Source: Sideroxydans sp. (lineage in GTDB: Bacteria; Pseudomonadota; Gammaproteobacteria; Burkholderiales; Gallionellaceae). Taken from it: DNA of 64,000 nucleotides. A program made the position numbers and the translations under genes. Positions 50,342-60,602 of this stretch are shown piece after piece; positions within the stretch are counted from its first letter, which is position 1, and every line of letters starts with the position of its first letter. The stretch spans positions 248,001 to 312,000 of the forward strand of contig JAQTUV010000001.1 of assembly GCA_028707175.1 (NCBI GenBank), written 5' to 3'. The notes under the pieces are model-generated. The model was not told the origin of the DNA and did no database searches. It saw nothing but the letters and a program-made list of their open reading frames with translations.

Positions 50342-51970
50342 TTAATTTGCCGCAATCACACGATTTTTGCCGGCCAGCTTGGCTTCGTACATGGCGTGGT
50401 CAGCCCGAGCCAATAGATCTAGCTGCTCTTCGTTTTCGTTACGAAGTGCAACGCCGGCACTAAATGTGACCAATATGCGTTCGTTGTTGTGAAGAAAGAA
50501 CTTTTTGGTTAAGTCGCGTTGTAGGCGTTGAATGACTTCAATTGCAGCTTCCAAAGTGGTGTTAGGCAGGACGATGACGAACTCTTCGCCACCATAACGG
50601 CCCACAGAGTCTGAGGGGCGTACAGTTTCTTTGATGACTTGTGTCAGATGGGTGAGCGCGCGGTCACCCGCTTGATGACCTAGGGAGTCATTGAGTTTTT
50701 TGAAGTTATCGATGTCGATCATGGCGATACTCAGTACGGACTTATTCCGATCGGCTTTTTTAAGTTCACGGTCCATCGTTTCGTCTAGCCCGCGACGATT
50801 CAGTGCGCCGGTCAGCTGATCTTCGCGAACTAATTCGCTGACTTGCATGAGTTCACTTTCGAGTTCTTTGATGCGGCTTTCGGCTTCTTCAGCTTGTTTT
50901 TTGGTGAGCAATAATTCTTCATGTGAACGTAATGCGCTCGCTTGAATGACGCGAGTGTCTTGCATGATGTCGTCAAGCAGGTGCGATAGATCGGTCAGAT
51001 TATTAGTGCTGCTGATTTTTTGGCTGTATCCCTCAATTTTTTGGTGATAGTCGCCAGTTGTTTCGGAGAGGTTGCCTAGGCGATCAATGAATGTCGTCAT
51101 GAGGCTTTTTAGCGTGGTTTTAGCATCGCTAAGGCTTTGTTTGAGCGTACTTTGTTTGATGATTGCGTCACGTAGGCTGCGCTCTGCATCTGCGATGGCC
51201 TGTTTGTCCATCGGTTGCGAAACGATCTCTTGCAAGGCTGAAATTTGGCCGTGTATCCACTCGTCATCGGCCACTAACTCGCTAACGTTTTCGACCAGCA
51301 AGCGTAATAAACGCAATAGACCTTCTTGGATCTTGATTTTGTCGCCGCCCCGCAATTCGACCTTGAGCCAGAATTGACGTAATTGTTTGGCAAGATCATT
51401 GATGCGAGTTGGGTCATTCGTGACACGAACCAAGCTAACCAATTTATTGATCTCATCGGTCAGTTCTGGTTGTGATGCAATCGTGTTTTCCAGTGATTGA
51501 GCTAATAACTCGCGCAATTGTTGCAGGAGTTCTCCGCTGCTTTCAGCAAGGCTTTGGTTATTAACAGATTTTATATCTGATGGCAACGCTGCAACGGCTT
51601 CGGGTAATACTGCAGAAGCGAAGTCATTATTGGCAGCAGGAGCGCTTGACCAAGAGCGGAGCAGGCCTGATATCTTGTCGAACAAAACGTCTGGATTGCT
51701 ATTAAATCGAGTTAAGACCGTGTCGACCCCATCTCTTTTGCGACTAACGGTGATGCCTTTATGAGGAGTCTCTATTTGGCGTAATAAGTCTCTGATGAGC
51801 TCTGACCAATTTAATTTTGATGTGGGGGTGCTCTCGCTGTTAGATACAGTTGTGCCACATAGCTCTTGATAGGTTGAGCTGTAGTTGTCTGGTGTGGGCG
51901 CTAATTTGCGTTCCGCGAGTAGTTTGAGTGTGTCACGTGCGAGTCTGGCGGTATCACTTTGGTGGCTCAT
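50342..51970 (-). CDS. GGDEF diguanylate cyclase with long helical N-terminus
   Basis: A 542-residue cytoplasmic protein. Residues 1-370 are mainly helical with coiled-coil parts (KKQAEEAESRIKELESEL), and the C-terminal GGDEF domain has active site GGEEF and an I-site RPSD five residues before it, so c-di-GMP synthesis with feedback is likely. No membrane helix or named sensor domain is seen. A sigma-28-like promoter lies upstream, which would tie its expression to filament genes and its product to the YcgR brake. Confidence 0.87.
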   Translation of the reverse strand: MSHQSDTARLARDTLKLLAERKLAPTPDNYSSTYQELCGTTVSNSESTPTSKLNWSELIRDLLRQIETPHKGITVSRKRDGVDTVLTRFNSNPDVLFDKISGLLRSWSSAPAANNDFASAVLPEAVAALPSDIKSVNNQSLAESSGELLQQLRELLAQSLENTIASQPELTDEINKLVSLVRVTNDPTRINDLAKQLRQFWLKVELRGGDKIKIQEGLLRLLRLLVENVSELVADDEWIHGQISALQEIVSQPMDKQAIADAERSLRDAIIKQSTLKQSLSDAKTTLKSLMTTFIDRLGNLSETTGDYHQKIEGYSQKISSTNNLTDLSHLLDDIMQDTRVIQASALRSHEELLLTKKQAEEAESRIKELESELMQVSELVREDQLTGALNRRGLDETMDRELKKADRNKSVLSIAMIDIDNFKKLNDSLGHQAGDRALTHLTQVIKETVRPSDSVGRYGGEEFVIVLPNTTLEAAIEVIQRLQRDLTKKFFLHNNERILVTFSAGVALRNENEEQLDLLARADHAMYEAKLAGKNRVIAAN

Positions 51971-52037
51971 GGCATTCCCGATTTGAGCAATTGCATGTCA
52001 CGCATTATGCGTTTTATGTTTGTTCACTAAAGCAGGA

Positions 52038-52064
52038 ATAGCGGCATATTTTGCCTTTAGTTTA
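52038..52064 (-). promoter_or_regulatory. Likely sigma-28 promoter of the GGDEF gene
   Basis: Minus strand TAAACTAA, eleven bases, GCCGCTAT. The -35 core TAAA and spacing are exact and six of eight -10 bases match. It lies about 68 bases before the gene. Confidence 0.55.
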
Positions 52065-52134
52065 GGTTGCTTAGCGTATTCATCGTTTTTGTTTGGGCGA
52101 TTAGCCTAAAGGGCTTTTCAGAAACGGCTTGGGC

Positions 52135-52767
52135 TTACTCGATGAGGTGATTGTTTATTGCGTAGTGGATTGCTTCTGCGTTGGTTTTTAACTTCATTTT
52201 TTCCAACAGGCGGGAACGGTAGACGCTAATGGTCTTGGGGCTCAAAGACATGATGTCAGCCATTTCGCTGAGCTTTTTACCTTGTGCCATTAGGCATAAG
52301 GTCTGGTATTCGCGATTGGATAAGGTTTGATGTAATAACTCTTGATAGCCTTGAGAAAGACCTTCTGCCAATTGTTCTGCCAATTCACTGCTGATGTACT
52401 TTTTCCCTTTAGACACTTGGCGTATGGCTGTCACGAGTTGGGCGGGGGCACTTTGTTTGTTGAGGTATCCCGCAGCGCCCGCTTTCATTGATCGCAGGGC
52501 GTATTGTTCTTCTGGATGCATGCTCAGCATTAAGACGGGAAGTTGAGGTAACCACTCGCGCAGCTGTTTGAGTACGTCAATGCCGTGTTTGTCGGGCATG
52601 CTGATGTCTAATAGAACGACATCGTAGCCTCCAGTTTGAGCCATTTTCAGTGCATCTATGCCGCTTTCAGCTTCACCTGTAACGCGCAGGTCATCTGTGT
52701 CATCCAGAAGTTGCTTCAGGCCTTTTCGAATTAGGGCGTGGTCATCGGCGATAAGCACTTTGATCAT
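52135..52767 (-). CDS. NarL/FixJ-type response regulator
   Basis: A 210-residue regulator. The receiver domain has ADD at 7-9, phospho-accepting Asp54 (VVLLDISMP) and the Lys in YLNKQS. A LuxR-type helix-turn-helix at the C-terminus has LSNREYQTLCLMAQGKKLSE in part and SPKTISVYRSRLLEKM. It is six bases after its kinase gene. Targets are unknown; the location beside motility genes makes motility or surface life a guess. Confidence 0.92.
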   Translation of the reverse strand: MIKVLIADDHALIRKGLKQLLDDTDDLRVTGEAESGIDALKMAQTGGYDVVLLDISMPDKHGIDVLKQLREWLPQLPVLMLSMHPEEQYALRSMKAGAAGYLNKQSAPAQLVTAIRQVSKGKKYISSELAEQLAEGLSQGYQELLHQTLSNREYQTLCLMAQGKKLSEMADIMSLSPKTISVYRSRLLEKMKLKTNAEAIHYAINNHLIE

Positions 52768-52773
52768 TTTAAA

Positions 52774-54288
52774 TTACTCAAAAAGAGCTTGTTGAGGCTC
52801 GACGAGGCTATTTTGCACGCTTTCTGGATTTAACGGGATGCATACGGCAAGTTGGGTGCCTTTGCCCAATGCACTATTGATTTTGACTTCGCCTCCAAAA
52901 TGCGCGACCCGTTCAAAGATGCCACGTAGTCCAAATGAACGAGGTTTGGCTCGATCCGCATCGCGTATGCCTCGCCCATTGTCCTTTACTGTCAGATCGA
53001 CGCAATCTTGATTGCTACTGATGGATACAGTTACGCGGCTTGCAGCGGCATGTTTGGTGATGTTGGCCAGCGCCTCCTGCAGGATACGGAACAGCGTGAT
53101 CGAGACATGGGGCGAGACGGAAATACTTTCTTCCAAGTGGTCAAAGGTGCAGTTGATGCCGGTGCGTTGGGCAAATTCGACGGTTTCGTTTTCGATGGCT
53201 GCGATGATGCCGAAGGTGTCTAATGCGCTAGGACGTAAGCTGCGCGAAATGTTGCTGGCTGCCCGCGTGCATTTATCAACTAACTCTTCAATGACCCTAG
53301 CTTTTTTTTCTAATTCCGGCTGATCTTTTAAGCGTCCAGCAAGCCACGCGATGTCCAGCTTGGTAGCAGTCAACAAGCTCCCTAGATCATCATGCACCTC
53401 ACGGGCGATGGCGACGCGTTCATTTTCCCTCACTTCGTGTATGTGCGAAGAGAGTTCTCGAATTTGTACCTTGGAGTGTTTCAATTCGATTTCGGCACGT
53501 TTGCTCTGTGTGATGTTGAGCATGATGCCTTCCCACTGTACGCCTTCACTTGATTGGCGCGGACTACAACGTAAATTGATCCATTTAATTTCATTACTCG
53601 GGTGGGTATGAATACGTCCTTCCCAATTCCAAAATGACAGATTCTCAAAGGAGGTTTTCATCGATTGATGGTAGGAGGCGCGGTCTTCTTCATATAGAAG
53701 TGCATCAAACAGATTCGCATTTCCGATGAGGTCTTGGGGATCTAAGCCGAGCAAAGCTTGGCACCCTTCACTGACGTACGGGAAAGATAACTTGCCATCT
53801 CGCTGCTTCAATACTTGGTAGGCCATGCCGGGTAAATCGGCAATAAAGGCATGCATCCGTGTTTGGTTTTCCAACAATGCCTGTTGGACGATGCGATGTT
53901 CCTGTCGAATGCGAGCTTCTCGCAAATTATGTTCGATTGAGGGGGCAAGGCGATTTAAGCTCCCCTTTAGGATGTAATCATCGACCCCCTCTTGCATGGT
54001 GTGGATGACGGTCTCTTCTTTTAGATCATGAGATAGCAGAATGAAGGGGATGTCTAACTCTAATCGTTGTAACAATTTGAGCGCTGCTAAGCCGCCGAAA
54101 CCATGTGGCCCATCATTGCACAAGACAACATCGAAGCTGGATTGAGTTAAAGCAAGTTGCATGGTCTGCGCGGAGTCCACCACGCGGTGGTTCAGCGAAT
54201 AGCCTGCAGCACGAAGTTTCGTGAGTGTTTGCTCAGCATCGGAACTGTTTGTTTCAACCAGCAGTACGCGAAGTATTTTTGCTGTCAT
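52774..54288 (-). CDS. NarX/DegS-type sensor kinase with pseudo-receiver and PAS domains
   Basis: A 504-residue soluble kinase. Residues 1-125 fold like a receiver domain, but the phospho-accepting Asp is replaced by Asn ([10 protein letters not shown]) and the acidic pocket is reduced (LLVETN), while the Lys in YILKGS remains. A PAS domain follows (about 145-270), then HisKA_3 with REVHDDLG and an HATPase with GRGIRDADR and SFGLRGI. There is no membrane segment. It is divergent from hisC. The receiver probably serves for protein contact only. Confidence 0.9.
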   Translation of the reverse strand: MTAKILRVLLVETNSSDAEQTLTKLRAAGYSLNHRVVDSAQTMQLALTQSSFDVVLCNDGPHGFGGLAALKLLQRLELDIPFILLSHDLKEETVIHTMQEGVDDYILKGSLNRLAPSIEHNLREARIRQEHRIVQQALLENQTRMHAFIADLPGMAYQVLKQRDGKLSFPYVSEGCQALLGLDPQDLIGNANLFDALLYEEDRASYHQSMKTSFENLSFWNWEGRIHTHPSNEIKWINLRCSPRQSSEGVQWEGIMLNITQSKRAEIELKHSKVQIRELSSHIHEVRENERVAIAREVHDDLGSLLTATKLDIAWLAGRLKDQPELEKKARVIEELVDKCTRAASNISRSLRPSALDTFGIIAAIENETVEFAQRTGINCTFDHLEESISVSPHVSITLFRILQEALANITKHAAASRVTVSISSNQDCVDLTVKDNGRGIRDADRAKPRSFGLRGIFERVAHFGGEVKINSALGKGTQLAVCIPLNPESVQNSLVEPQQALFE

Positions 54289-54386
54289 GGCTTAACCTTG
54301 TTGGTGATATGCGGATTATAAGCGGCGTTTATGCCAATCCGCCAGATTACGGTAGAATGTGTCCCGTTCCCGAACGCTATTCCATC

Positions 54387-55487
54387 ATGTCTACAGCACG
54401 TACTTTAGTTACCCCGAAAAGCTTAATTCGTCCCGAGGTGTTAGCGCTCAGCGCATACCATGTGCCGCCTAGTTCCGGCTTCATCAAGCTGGATGCGATG
54501 GAAAACCCCTATGGACTGCCTGCTGAATTGCGAGCTGAGCTATCGCAAGCGATGTCTGAGGCTGCCATTAATCGTTATCCAGATGCAAGTGCCTTCTTGC
54601 TGAAGGAAGATATTCGCCGTCTAACTGGATTGCCTGATGGTATGGATGTGTTGTTGGGAAATGGCTCTGACGAGATTATTCAGATACTCGCGATGGCATT
54701 GGCTCAGCAGAATGCGGTGTTGTTAAGTGTTGAGCCCTCGTTTGTGATGTACAAGATGATCGCCACGTTCTGTGGAATGCGTTACGTTGGCGTTCCTTTG
54801 GCGGAAGATTTTTCTTTAGATTTAAAGGCGACGCTCGTTGCGATTGAGCGAGAGCAGCCCGCATTGGTTTTTTTGGCCTATCCCAATAATCCTACTGGAA
54901 ATCTGTTCGATGCCGAGGCAGTCAAACAAATCATCCAAGCATCGCCAGGATTGGTGATAGTCGACGAGGCTTACTATGCTTTCGCAAGTGATAGCTTTAT
55001 TCCGCTACTATCGCAATTCAACAACCTACTCGTGATGCGCACCTACTCCAAGCTTGGGATGGCTGGGCTGAGACTGGGATTTTTGGCAGGTCCGACAGAG
55101 TGGCTGAGTCAGTTTGAAAAACTGCGCTTGCCGTATAATGTGGGCGTTTTGCCGCAGTTGGTGGTGAGGAAGTTGTTGCAGCACCATGACGTGTTGCTTT
55201 CTCAGGCGGCGGAAATAAAGCTTGAAAGAACTCGTTTGCTCGGCAACTTGGCTCATATTGAGGGCATCAAGACTTACCCTAGCGAGGCAAACTTCATCTT
55301 GTTGCGCGTGAAGCGTGCGACGGACATATTTGAGGGGCTGAAGCAGCGCCATATACTCATCAAGAATCTGAGTGGTGGACACCCAGCACTGAATGATTGT
55401 TTGAGGGTGACAGTGGGCGCCGCACAAGAGAATGATAGCTTCATCGCAGCACTAAAAGATACGATCAACCAACTCGCACAAGGCTAA
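54387..55487 (+). CDS. hisC: Histidinol-phosphate aminotransferase
   Basis: A 366-residue fold-type I aminotransferase that makes histidinol phosphate. [12 protein letters not shown] near the start is typical of the HisC group, NPTGNLF and VDEAYYAFA are central, and the PLP lysine is in [17 protein letters not shown] 54387 is chosen by family length; longer in-frame starts run into the divergent kinase gene. It is the first gene of the his run here, with hisG and hisD not adjacent. Only two bases separate it from hisB. Confidence 0.95.
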   Translation: MSTARTLVTPKSLIRPEVLALSAYHVPPSSGFIKLDAMENPYGLPAELRAELSQAMSEAAINRYPDASAFLLKEDIRRLTGLPDGMDVLLGNGSDEIIQILAMALAQQNAVLLSVEPSFVMYKMIATFCGMRYVGVPLAEDFSLDLKATLVAIEREQPALVFLAYPNNPTGNLFDAEAVKQIIQASPGLVIVDEAYYAFASDSFIPLLSQFNNLLVMRTYSKLGMAGLRLGFLAGPTEWLSQFEKLRLPYNVGVLPQLVVRKLLQHHDVLLSQAAEIKLERTRLLGNLAHIEGIKTYPSEANFILLRVKRATDIFEGLKQRHILIKNLSGGHPALNDCLRVTVGAAQENDSFIAALKDTINQLAQG

Positions 55488-55489
55488 CA

Positions 55490-56077
55490 ATGCGCAGCGC
55501 AAAAGTGACACGCAATACACTGGAAACACAGATTTCTGTTGAATTGAATCTGGAGGGTTCTGGAAAAGTTAAATTTGATACGGGCTTGCACTTTTTGGAG
55601 CACATGCTTGATCAAATTGCGCGTCATGGCTTGATCGATTTGGATGTTCAAGCAAAAGGCGATTTGCATATTGATGCTCATCACACAGTCGAAGATATCG
55701 GCATCACATTGGGGCAAGCTTTTACCCAAGCGATTGGGGATAAGAAGGGTTTACGTCGTTATGGCCATGCTTATGTGCCATTGGATGAGGCATTGTCACG
55801 TGTGGTGCTGGATATTTCTGGACGTCCAGGGCTGGTGTTTAACTGCGAATTCACGCGCTCTACTATTGGGGCATTCGATGTCGACTTGATCCGAGAGTTT
55901 TTCCAAGGTTTTGTGAATCATGCCTTGGTGACTTTGCATATTGATAATTTGGCGGGTGATAATGCTCACCATCAAGCGGAAACGATCTTCAAGGCTTTTG
56001 GTCGTGCTTTGCGTGTGGCATTAGAGCAAGATCCGCGCATGGCAGGAGTGATGCCTTCTACCAAAGGTACGCTGTAA
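55490..56077 (+). CDS. hisB: Imidazoleglycerol-phosphate dehydratase
   Basis: A 195-residue single-function HisB. The metal-binding motifs are seen as [16 protein letters not shown] in part, [14 protein letters not shown] in part and the C-terminal [18 protein letters not shown] in part. It dehydrates imidazoleglycerol phosphate to imidazole-acetol phosphate, the HisC substrate. The length is as usual when HisB is not fused to the phosphatase. It is followed by hisH after six bases. Confidence 0.97.
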   Translation: MRSAKVTRNTLETQISVELNLEGSGKVKFDTGLHFLEHMLDQIARHGLIDLDVQAKGDLHIDAHHTVEDIGITLGQAFTQAIGDKKGLRRYGHAYVPLDEALSRVVLDISGRPGLVFNCEFTRSTIGAFDVDLIREFFQGFVNHALVTLHIDNLAGDNAHHQAETIFKAFGRALRVALEQDPRMAGVMPSTKGTL

Positions 56078-56083
56078 CTTACC

Positions 56084-56719
56084 ATGGTTGATATAGCGAT
56101 CGTAGATTATGGTATGGGAAACTTGCGCTCGGTCTATCAAGCCGTGCATAAGGTGGCTCCTGCCGCTGAAGTGTGTGTCACTGAGGATGCGAAAGTCATT
56201 GCCAATGCACAGCGTGTGATTTTCCCCGGACAAGGTGCGATGCCTGACTGTATGCGCGAGTTAGATGCGCGGGGGTTACGTCAAGCTGTGCTGGACGCGG
56301 CGCACAACAAGCCATTTCTTGGGATATGTATCGGTTTGCAAATGCTTTTTGAGCATAGTGCAGAAGGAGATGTGCCTGGATTAGGGATATTGAAGGGTGA
56401 TGTCATTCGCTTCGCACCTGAACTGAAAGATGCACAAGGAAATAAGTTAAAAGTTCCTCATATGGGATGGAATCAAGTGCGGCATGCAGATCATCTCTTG
56501 TGGCAAGGCATCGCTCAAGATGCACGTTTTTACTATGTGCATAGTTATTACGTGAAGCCACGAGATACAGACCTGACGCAGGCCACAAGTGACTATCCAA
56601 CACCATTTGTGAGTGCCGTAGGGCGCGATAATCTATTTGCAGTACAGTTTCACCCTGAAAAAAGTGCTGCGGCCGGTTTGCGGTTGTTGCACAATTTCGT
56701 TAACTGGAATCCCCTGTAA
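56084..56719 (+). CDS. hisH: Imidazole glycerol phosphate synthase, glutaminase subunit
   Basis: A 211-residue class I glutamine amidotransferase. The nucleophile is about Cys82 in [11 protein letters not shown], and the His-Glu pair is in FHPEKS near the C-terminus; YGMGNLRS and FPGQGAM are also typical. It supplies ammonia to HisF. Order hisB-hisH-hisA-hisF is usual in betaproteobacteria. Confidence 0.97.
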   Translation: MVDIAIVDYGMGNLRSVYQAVHKVAPAAEVCVTEDAKVIANAQRVIFPGQGAMPDCMRELDARGLRQAVLDAAHNKPFLGICIGLQMLFEHSAEGDVPGLGILKGDVIRFAPELKDAQGNKLKVPHMGWNQVRHADHLLWQGIAQDARFYYVHSYYVKPRDTDLTQATSDYPTPFVSAVGRDNLFAVQFHPEKSAAAGLRLLHNFVNWNPL

Positions 56720-56746
56720 CTCTTAATTCAAATTCTGTTTTAAATC

Positions 56747-57505
56747 ATGGATACTAAAACACTTATTATTCCCGCGATCGACTTGAAAGATGGTCAATGT
56801 GTGCGTCTGCGACAAGGTGAGATGGAGGGCGCAACCGTGTTCTCTGACGATCCCGCAGCGATGGCTAAACATTGGTTGGCACAAGGTGCTCGTCGTTTAC
56901 ATCTGGTTGATTTAAATGGGGCATTTGCGGGTAAGCCCAAGAATGAAGCTGCAGTACGTAGCATCATTGAGGCAGTGGGTACGGATATCCCTGTGCAACT
57001 AGGTGGCGGTATCCGCGATTTGGAAACTATTGAGCGCTATCTTGATTTGGGTATCACCTACGTCATCATCGGTACGGCAGCAGTTAAAGTGCCTGGTTTC
57101 TTGCATGAGGCATGTGATGCTTTTCCCGGCCACGTGATGGTCGGCTTGGATGCCAAGGGCGGCAAAGTGGCGGTGGACGGATGGTCTAAGCTTACGGGGC
57201 ATGATGTCGCAGATCTGGCAAAGCGTTTTGAGGGTTATGGCGTGGAAGCCATCATCTACACCGATATTGGTCGTGACGGCATGATGAGTGGTGTAAACAT
57301 TGAAGCGACCGTGGAGTTGGCTCGCCCACTACACGTACCAGTGATAGCGAGTGGCGGCATCACTAATTTGGATGATGTGCGCAAATTATGTGCAGTTCAC
57401 GGAGAAGGCATTACGGGGGCAATCACGGGGCGTGCTATTTACGAAGGTACGCTCGACTTCCGTGCTGCTCAAGCATTGGCGGATGAGTTGTCGCCTAAAT
57501 TCTGA
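56747..57505 (+). CDS. hisA: ProFAR isomerase
   Basis: A 252-residue TIM-barrel isomerase. The catalytic Asp is in [15 protein letters not shown], the phosphate-binding loops are QLGGGIR and IASGGI, and the second catalytic Asp lies in [12 protein letters not shown]. It is close in fold to HisF. Its stop overlaps the hisF start by one base. Confidence 0.97.
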   Translation: MDTKTLIIPAIDLKDGQCVRLRQGEMEGATVFSDDPAAMAKHWLAQGARRLHLVDLNGAFAGKPKNEAAVRSIIEAVGTDIPVQLGGGIRDLETIERYLDLGITYVIIGTAAVKVPGFLHEACDAFPGHVMVGLDAKGGKVAVDGWSKLTGHDVADLAKRFEGYGVEAIIYTDIGRDGMMSGVNIEATVELARPLHVPVIASGGITNLDDVRKLCAVHGEGITGAITGRAIYEGTLDFRAAQALADELSPKF

Positions 57506-58263
57506 TGCTCGCTAAACGAATTATTCCTTGTTTGGACGTTACTGCGGGGCGCGTGGTTAAAGGCGTTAGCTTCGTTGAGTTGCGTGACGCAGGCGACCCT
57601 GTTGAGATTGCCAAACGCTATGATGAGCAAGGCGCAGATGAGCTTACTTTCTTGGATATCACGGCCAGCTCGGATGATCGCGGCATCATATTTCGTATCA
57701 TCGAGCAAGTCGCTGAACAAGTTTTTATTCCACTGACGGTTGGTGGTGGCGTACGTGAAGTACAAGATGTGCGCAATCTATTGAATGCAGGGGCAGATAA
57801 GGTCAGCATCAATACCTCTGCAGTAACTAATCCTCAATTAGTGGCTGACGCGGCAGCGCGTTATGGTTCGCAATGCATCGTGGTGGCAATTGATGCAAAG
57901 CAAGTTGCACCCGGAAAATGGGAAGTCTTCACGCATGGCGGACGCAAGGCGACAGGTTTGGATGTGATCGACTGGGCGCAGAAGATGCAAAAATTGGGTG
58001 CAGGCGAAATTCTGCTGACCAGCATGGATAAAGATGGGCAGAAGAGTGGTTTCGATCTGGCGCTCACCCGGGCTGTTACAGATGTGCTGGAGATTCCTCT
58101 AATTGCGAGTGGTGGCGTTGGTAATTTACAACACTTGGCGGATGGGGTGAAACAAGGAGGCGCAGATGCAGTCCTTGCAGCCAGCATTTTTCACTTTGGT
58201 GAGTTCACCGTTCAGCAGGCTAAGCAGCATATGGCTAAGCAAGGGATTGAGGTGCGCTTGTGA
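57505..58263 (+). CDS. hisF: Imidazole glycerol phosphate synthase, cyclase subunit
   Basis: A 252-residue TIM barrel. [17 protein letters not shown] with the catalytic Asp, [13 protein letters not shown] and [12 protein letters not shown] are typical. It works with HisH. The overlap with hisA and the four-base overlap with hisI show tight coupling. Confidence 0.97.
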   Translation: MLAKRIIPCLDVTAGRVVKGVSFVELRDAGDPVEIAKRYDEQGADELTFLDITASSDDRGIIFRIIEQVAEQVFIPLTVGGGVREVQDVRNLLNAGADKVSINTSAVTNPQLVADAAARYGSQCIVVAIDAKQVAPGKWEVFTHGGRKATGLDVIDWAQKMQKLGAGEILLTSMDKDGQKSGFDLALTRAVTDVLEIPLIASGGVGNLQHLADGVKQGGADAVLAASIFHFGEFTVQQAKQHMAKQGIEVRL

Positions 58264-58655
58264 GTTCTGCTTGGCTTAATAAAGTGAATTGGTCTGCGGA
58301 TGGTCTTGTCCCTGCTATCGCTCAGGATGCACAAACAGGTCGTGTGCTCATGGTGGCTTGGATGAATCGAGACGCATTGCGGCTTACACAGCAAAAATCA
58401 GAGGCGGTCTATTGGTCGCGTTCTCGCAAGAAACTGTGGCACAAAGGCGAAGAGTCTGGGCATATACAAAAAGTCAAAGAAATACGCTTGGATTGCGATC
58501 AAGATGTGATCTTGCTGCAAATCGAACAGCAAGGCGGGATTGCGTGCCATACGGGCCGTGAAAGCTGTTTCTTTAGCGTGCTGGAGAATGAGCGCTGGGT
58601 AGAAATTGATGCGGTGCTCAAATCGCCGGATGAGATATATAAAAATGAGCAATGA
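58260..58655 (+). CDS. hisI: Phosphoribosyl-AMP cyclohydrolase
   Basis: A 131-residue His[31 protein letters not shown] in its parts, and the metal ligands DCDQDV and [10 protein letters not shown] are visible. The GTG start at 58260 overlaps the hisF stop. It is separate from HisE, as common in this group. Confidence 0.96.
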   Translation: MSSAWLNKVNWSADGLVPAIAQDAQTGRVLMVAWMNRDALRLTQQKSEAVYWSRSRKKLWHKGEESGHIQKVKEIRLDCDQDVILLQIEQQGGIACHTGRESCFFSVLENERWVEIDAVLKSPDEIYKNEQ

Positions 58656-58962
58656 CATCTTACAAAAATTAACTGAGACCATAGAGGTGCGCAAACAAGC
58701 AGCGCCCGAATCTTCTTATGTCGCTAAGCTGTTCAGCAAAGGCGATGATGCCATCCTCAAGAAAGTGATTGAAGAGGCAGGTGAGGTGTTGTTAGCGGCG
58801 AAAGATGGCGATAAGCAACATCTGACTTATGAAGTTGCTGATCTGTGGTTCCACACCATGGTGTTGCTAGCGCACAAAGGATTGAGCGCAGACGATGTGC
58901 TGCAAGAATTGGCGCGCCGTGAAGGTGTTTCCGGTATCGTTGAGAAAGCGAGCCGCAAATGA
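58645..58962 (+). CDS. hisE: Phosphoribosyl-ATP pyrophosphatase
   Basis: A 105-residue HisE of the MazG-like fold. [24 protein letters not shown] in its parts and [14 protein letters not shown] hold the acidic metal ligands. ATG 58645 overlaps the end of hisI, and is favoured over 58606 by family length. It catalyses the second step of histidine synthesis. Confidence 0.95.
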   Translation: MSNDILQKLTETIEVRKQAAPESSYVAKLFSKGDDAILKKVIEEAGEVLLAAKDGDKQHLTYEVADLWFHTMVLLAHKGLSADDVLQELARREGVSGIVEKASRK

Positions 58963-59309
58963 GTGATAACTGTATCTTCTGTAAGATCGCCCGAGGCGAG
59001 ATTCCCTCGCGCAGGGTGTATGAGGATGATGATGTTTTTGCTTTTCACGACATCAATCCTGTTGCTCCTGTGCATTTCATGCTCATTCCAAAATGCCATC
59101 TGGTCTCTTTGATGGAAGCGGATGATAGCCATGCGGCCTTATTGGGAAAGATGCTGGTCCTTGCCCCTAAGTTAGCGCGTGAACAGGGATTGGAGAATGG
59201 ATTCCGTACTGTCATCAATTCTGGCAAAGGCGGAGGCCAAGAAGTGTTTCATCTGCACATACACGTCATCGGCGGTGGCAATATCCCGCCTATGGTCAAA
59301 CGTAACTAA
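58959..59309 (+). CDS. hinT: HIT-family purine nucleoside phosphoramidase
   Basis: A 116-residue HIT protein with the catalytic motif HLHIHVIGG and the N-terminal [13 protein letters not shown]. HinT cleaves AMP-amino acid and lysyl-AMP bonds. It overlaps hisE by four bases. Placement between hisE and tatA is usual in betaproteobacteria. Confidence 0.95.
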   Translation: MSDNCIFCKIARGEIPSRRVYEDDDVFAFHDINPVAPVHFMLIPKCHLVSLMEADDSHAALLGKMLVLAPKLAREQGLENGFRTVINSGKGGGQEVFHLHIHVIGGGNIPPMVKRN

Positions 59310-59326
59310 TCTCACAGGAGTTCGTC

Positions 59327-59524
59327 ATGGGTTCATTCAGCATCTGGCATTGGTTGATCGTGTTGTTGGTTGTGGTTCTGGTCTTCGGTACCAAAAAATT
59401 GCGCAGCGTCGGTAGCGATCTGGGTGGGGCCGTCAAGGGATTTAAAGATGGAATGAAGGGGGAGGATGAGGCTAGCAAAAAGACCGATTCCAAGACCATC
59501 GAAGGTGAAGTGAAGGAAAAGTAA
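59327..59524 (+). CDS. tatA: Twin-arginine translocase subunit TatA
   Basis: A 65-residue TatA with the membrane helix [19 protein letters not shown], then an amphipathic helix and charged tail. A CAGGAG site precedes the start. It forms the protein-conducting part of the Tat system for folded proteins. The Rieske protein encoded at 63368 carries a twin-arginine segment and is a likely client. Confidence 0.96.
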   Translation: MGSFSIWHWLIVLLVVVLVFGTKKLRSVGSDLGGAVKGFKDGMKGEDEASKKTDSKTIEGEVKEK

Positions 59525-59527
59525 GTC

Positions 59528-59875
59528 GTGTTCGATGTTGCCTTTTCCGAAATGGTGGTGATCGCTTTGGTGGCGCTCATCGTCATTGGGCCTGAACGCC
59601 TGCCTCAAGTCGCGCGAACTGCGGGCCATCTTTGGGGGCGGGTGCAACGCTATGTGACCACCGTCAAGAACGATATCTCGAATGAGATGGATATTGAAGC
59701 GGCGAGTAAGATGAAGCAGGAGTTTTTGCAGCAAGTTGACGAAGTAGGGCAAGAAGTGAAGGCTGCGCAACTTACATTGGAGCAGCAGATACTACAGGCT
59801 CAGTACAGACAAGCACCTTCATTAGATGTGGCAGACGCTCCTTCGTCTAACGACGTTAAAAATAATCCATCGTGA
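59528..59875 (+). CDS. tatB: Twin-arginine translocase subunit TatB
   Basis: A 115-residue TatB with the N-terminal FDVAFSEMVVIALVALIVIGPERLP in its parts (helix and GPERLP hinge) and a long charged helical tail. It uses a GTG start three bases after tatA. With TatC it forms the signal-peptide receptor. Confidence 0.95.
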   Translation: MFDVAFSEMVVIALVALIVIGPERLPQVARTAGHLWGRVQRYVTTVKNDISNEMDIEAASKMKQEFLQQVDEVGQEVKAAQLTLEQQILQAQYRQAPSLDVADAPSSNDVKNNPS

Positions 59876-60600
59876 TGGGGATTAGCGAAAGCCTAGTTGG
59901 TCACCTCATTGAGCTACGTTCACGTTTGCTGAATTCGGCGCTCGCTTTGCTTCTAACTTTTATCTGTCTGTTTCCGTGGGCTGCGGAACTCTATGCTCTA
60001 TTGGCGCAGCCGATGCTGGCCAAATTGCCGCAAGGCGGACAGATGATCGCCACTGATGTCACCACGCCTTTTTTCGTTCCACTCAAAGTGGCGATGATGG
60101 CAGCCTTCCTTATCTCATTACCTTATATGCTTTACCAGGTATGGCGCTTCGTTGCGCCTGGCTTGTATGCGCAGGAAAAGCGCATGGTGCTGCCGTTGGT
60201 GATCGCCAGTACCTTGTTGTTCTACAGCGGCATGGCCTTCGCTTATTTCGCCGTGTTTCCCGTGGTGTTTGGATTCATCACAGCAGCGGCTCCTCAAGGG
60301 GTGGCAGTGATGACGGATATCGATAAATATCTGAGCTTCGTCATCGGCATGTTCATGGCATTTGGCATCGCATTCCAAGTGCCAGTAGCTGTGGTGATAT
60401 TGGTACGTGTTGGGTTGGTGACAGTGCAGAAGTTGCGCGAGATACGTTCTTACGTCATCGTCGCAGCGTTTGTCATCGGCGCTATTTTCACCCCGCCCGA
60501 CGTAGTATCTCAATTCATGTTGGCGATACCGCTCTGGCTGTTATATGAGGCTGGAATCGTTGTGGCTGGCTGGACTGGGCCTTCGCAAAAAAGTATCTGA
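59875..60600 (+). CDS. tatC: Twin-arginine translocase subunit TatC
   Basis: A 241-residue TatC with six membrane segments. HLIELRSRLLNS near the N-terminus, and the TM regions with FRFVAPGLY-like WRFVAPGLYAQEK, are typical. ATG 59875 overlaps the tatB stop by one base; GTG 59872 is possible. The stop is only two bases from the convergent protease gene. Confidence 0.96.
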   Translation: MGISESLVGHLIELRSRLLNSALALLLTFICLFPWAAELYALLAQPMLAKLPQGGQMIATDVTTPFFVPLKVAMMAAFLISLPYMLYQVWRFVAPGLYAQEKRMVLPLVIASTLLFYSGMAFAYFAVFPVVFGFITAAAPQGVAVMTDIDKYLSFVIGMFMAFGIAFQVPVAVVILVRVGLVTVQKLREIRSYVIVAAFVIGAIFTPPDVVSQFMLAIPLWLLYEAGIVVAGWTGPSQKSI

Positions 60601-60602
60601 GA

